From: Clostridium sp. UBA3947
Lineage (GTDB): Bacteria; Bacillota; Clostridia; Clostridiales; Clostridiaceae
Length of the DNA stretch: 5,570 nt
Reading direction: 5' to 3'
Assembly: GCA_002385545.1 (NCBI GenBank)
Contig: DGDR01000146.1
Span: 547-6,116 of the forward strand
Shown here one piece after another: positions 5,522-5,570 of this stretch. The notes beneath the pieces are model-generated. The model was given only the letters and a program-made list of their open reading frames with translations. It ran no database searches and was not told the origin of the DNA. Position 1 is the first letter of the stretch. The number at the start of each line of letters is the position of its first letter. The position numbers were made by a program, and so were the translations under genes.

Positions 5522-5570
5522 ATGCAGGATACCTACTTATTAGATAAAATATCAAATTCTATTAAGGAAA
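5522..5570 (+). CDS. Start of an unidentified gene, cut by window end
   Basis: ATG at 5522 follows a strong AGGAGGG (5507-5513) with 8-base spacing. The frame stays open to the window edge, giving MQDTYLLDKISNSIKE. These 16 residues are soluble-looking and do not identify a family. It lies after the pit-DUF47 terminator, so it should have its own promoter. Confidence 0.7.
   Translation, partial: MQDTYLLDKISNSIKE

Noticed and set aside
1..5570. A novel defence, mobile or CRISPR-type system
   Set aside because: All complete genes belong to recognisable transport, redox or cupin families; no transposase, integrase, nuclease, spaced repeat array or reverse transcriptase is present.

Overview
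The window reads as low-GC, AT-rich DNA from a spore-forming, Clostridium-like Firmicute. The signs are strong AGGAGG-type ribosome binding sites, heavy use of ATA, AGA and TTA codons, short intergenic gaps with intrinsic terminators, and a candidate sporulation-type promoter. This is inferred from sequence style, not from a database match. The first 32 bases are not genomic: they match the Illumina Nextera/Tn5 transposase adapter with one mismatch, so the window starts at an untrimmed contig end.

Layout. 33-887 (+) is the C-terminal part of a right-handed beta-helix repeat protein, cut at its 5' end. 1012-1329 (+) is a small glutaredoxin/thioredoxin-fold protein with a CPDC active site. 1437-2792 (+) is a MATE-family multidrug/Na+ (or H+) antiporter, preceded by a perfect 9+9 bp dyad that looks like an operator or attenuator. 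A 13-bp perfect hairpin at 2812-2848 separates it from the convergent gene at 2876-3439 (-). That gene encodes a single-domain cupin with a Tyr/Asn/Pro-rich N-terminal extension, and its upstream region contains a good match to a sigma-K promoter. A divergent intergenic region (3440-3666) leads to a two-gene phosphate unit: a PiT-family phosphate transporter (3667-4719, +) and, 21 bases later, a DUF47/PhoU-like protein (4741-5364, +). This unit ends in a clear rho-independent terminator at 5374-5405. The first 16 codons of another gene begin at 5522 and run off the window.

How the parts fit. The pit-DUF47 pair is a familiar low-affinity phosphate-uptake unit in which the PhoU-like protein probably modulates the transporter. 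The cupin is a candidate late mother-cell (spore coat or spore-associated) protein. The glutaredoxin-like and MATE genes are neighbours on one strand, but the dyad between them suggests separate control of the MATE gene. I see no CRISPR array, RNA gene, transposase or integrase, and no convincing undescribed multi-gene system. The points most worth a second look are the sigma-K-like promoter on the cupin, the dyad before the MATE gene, and the adapter-derived false N-terminus of the first gene.
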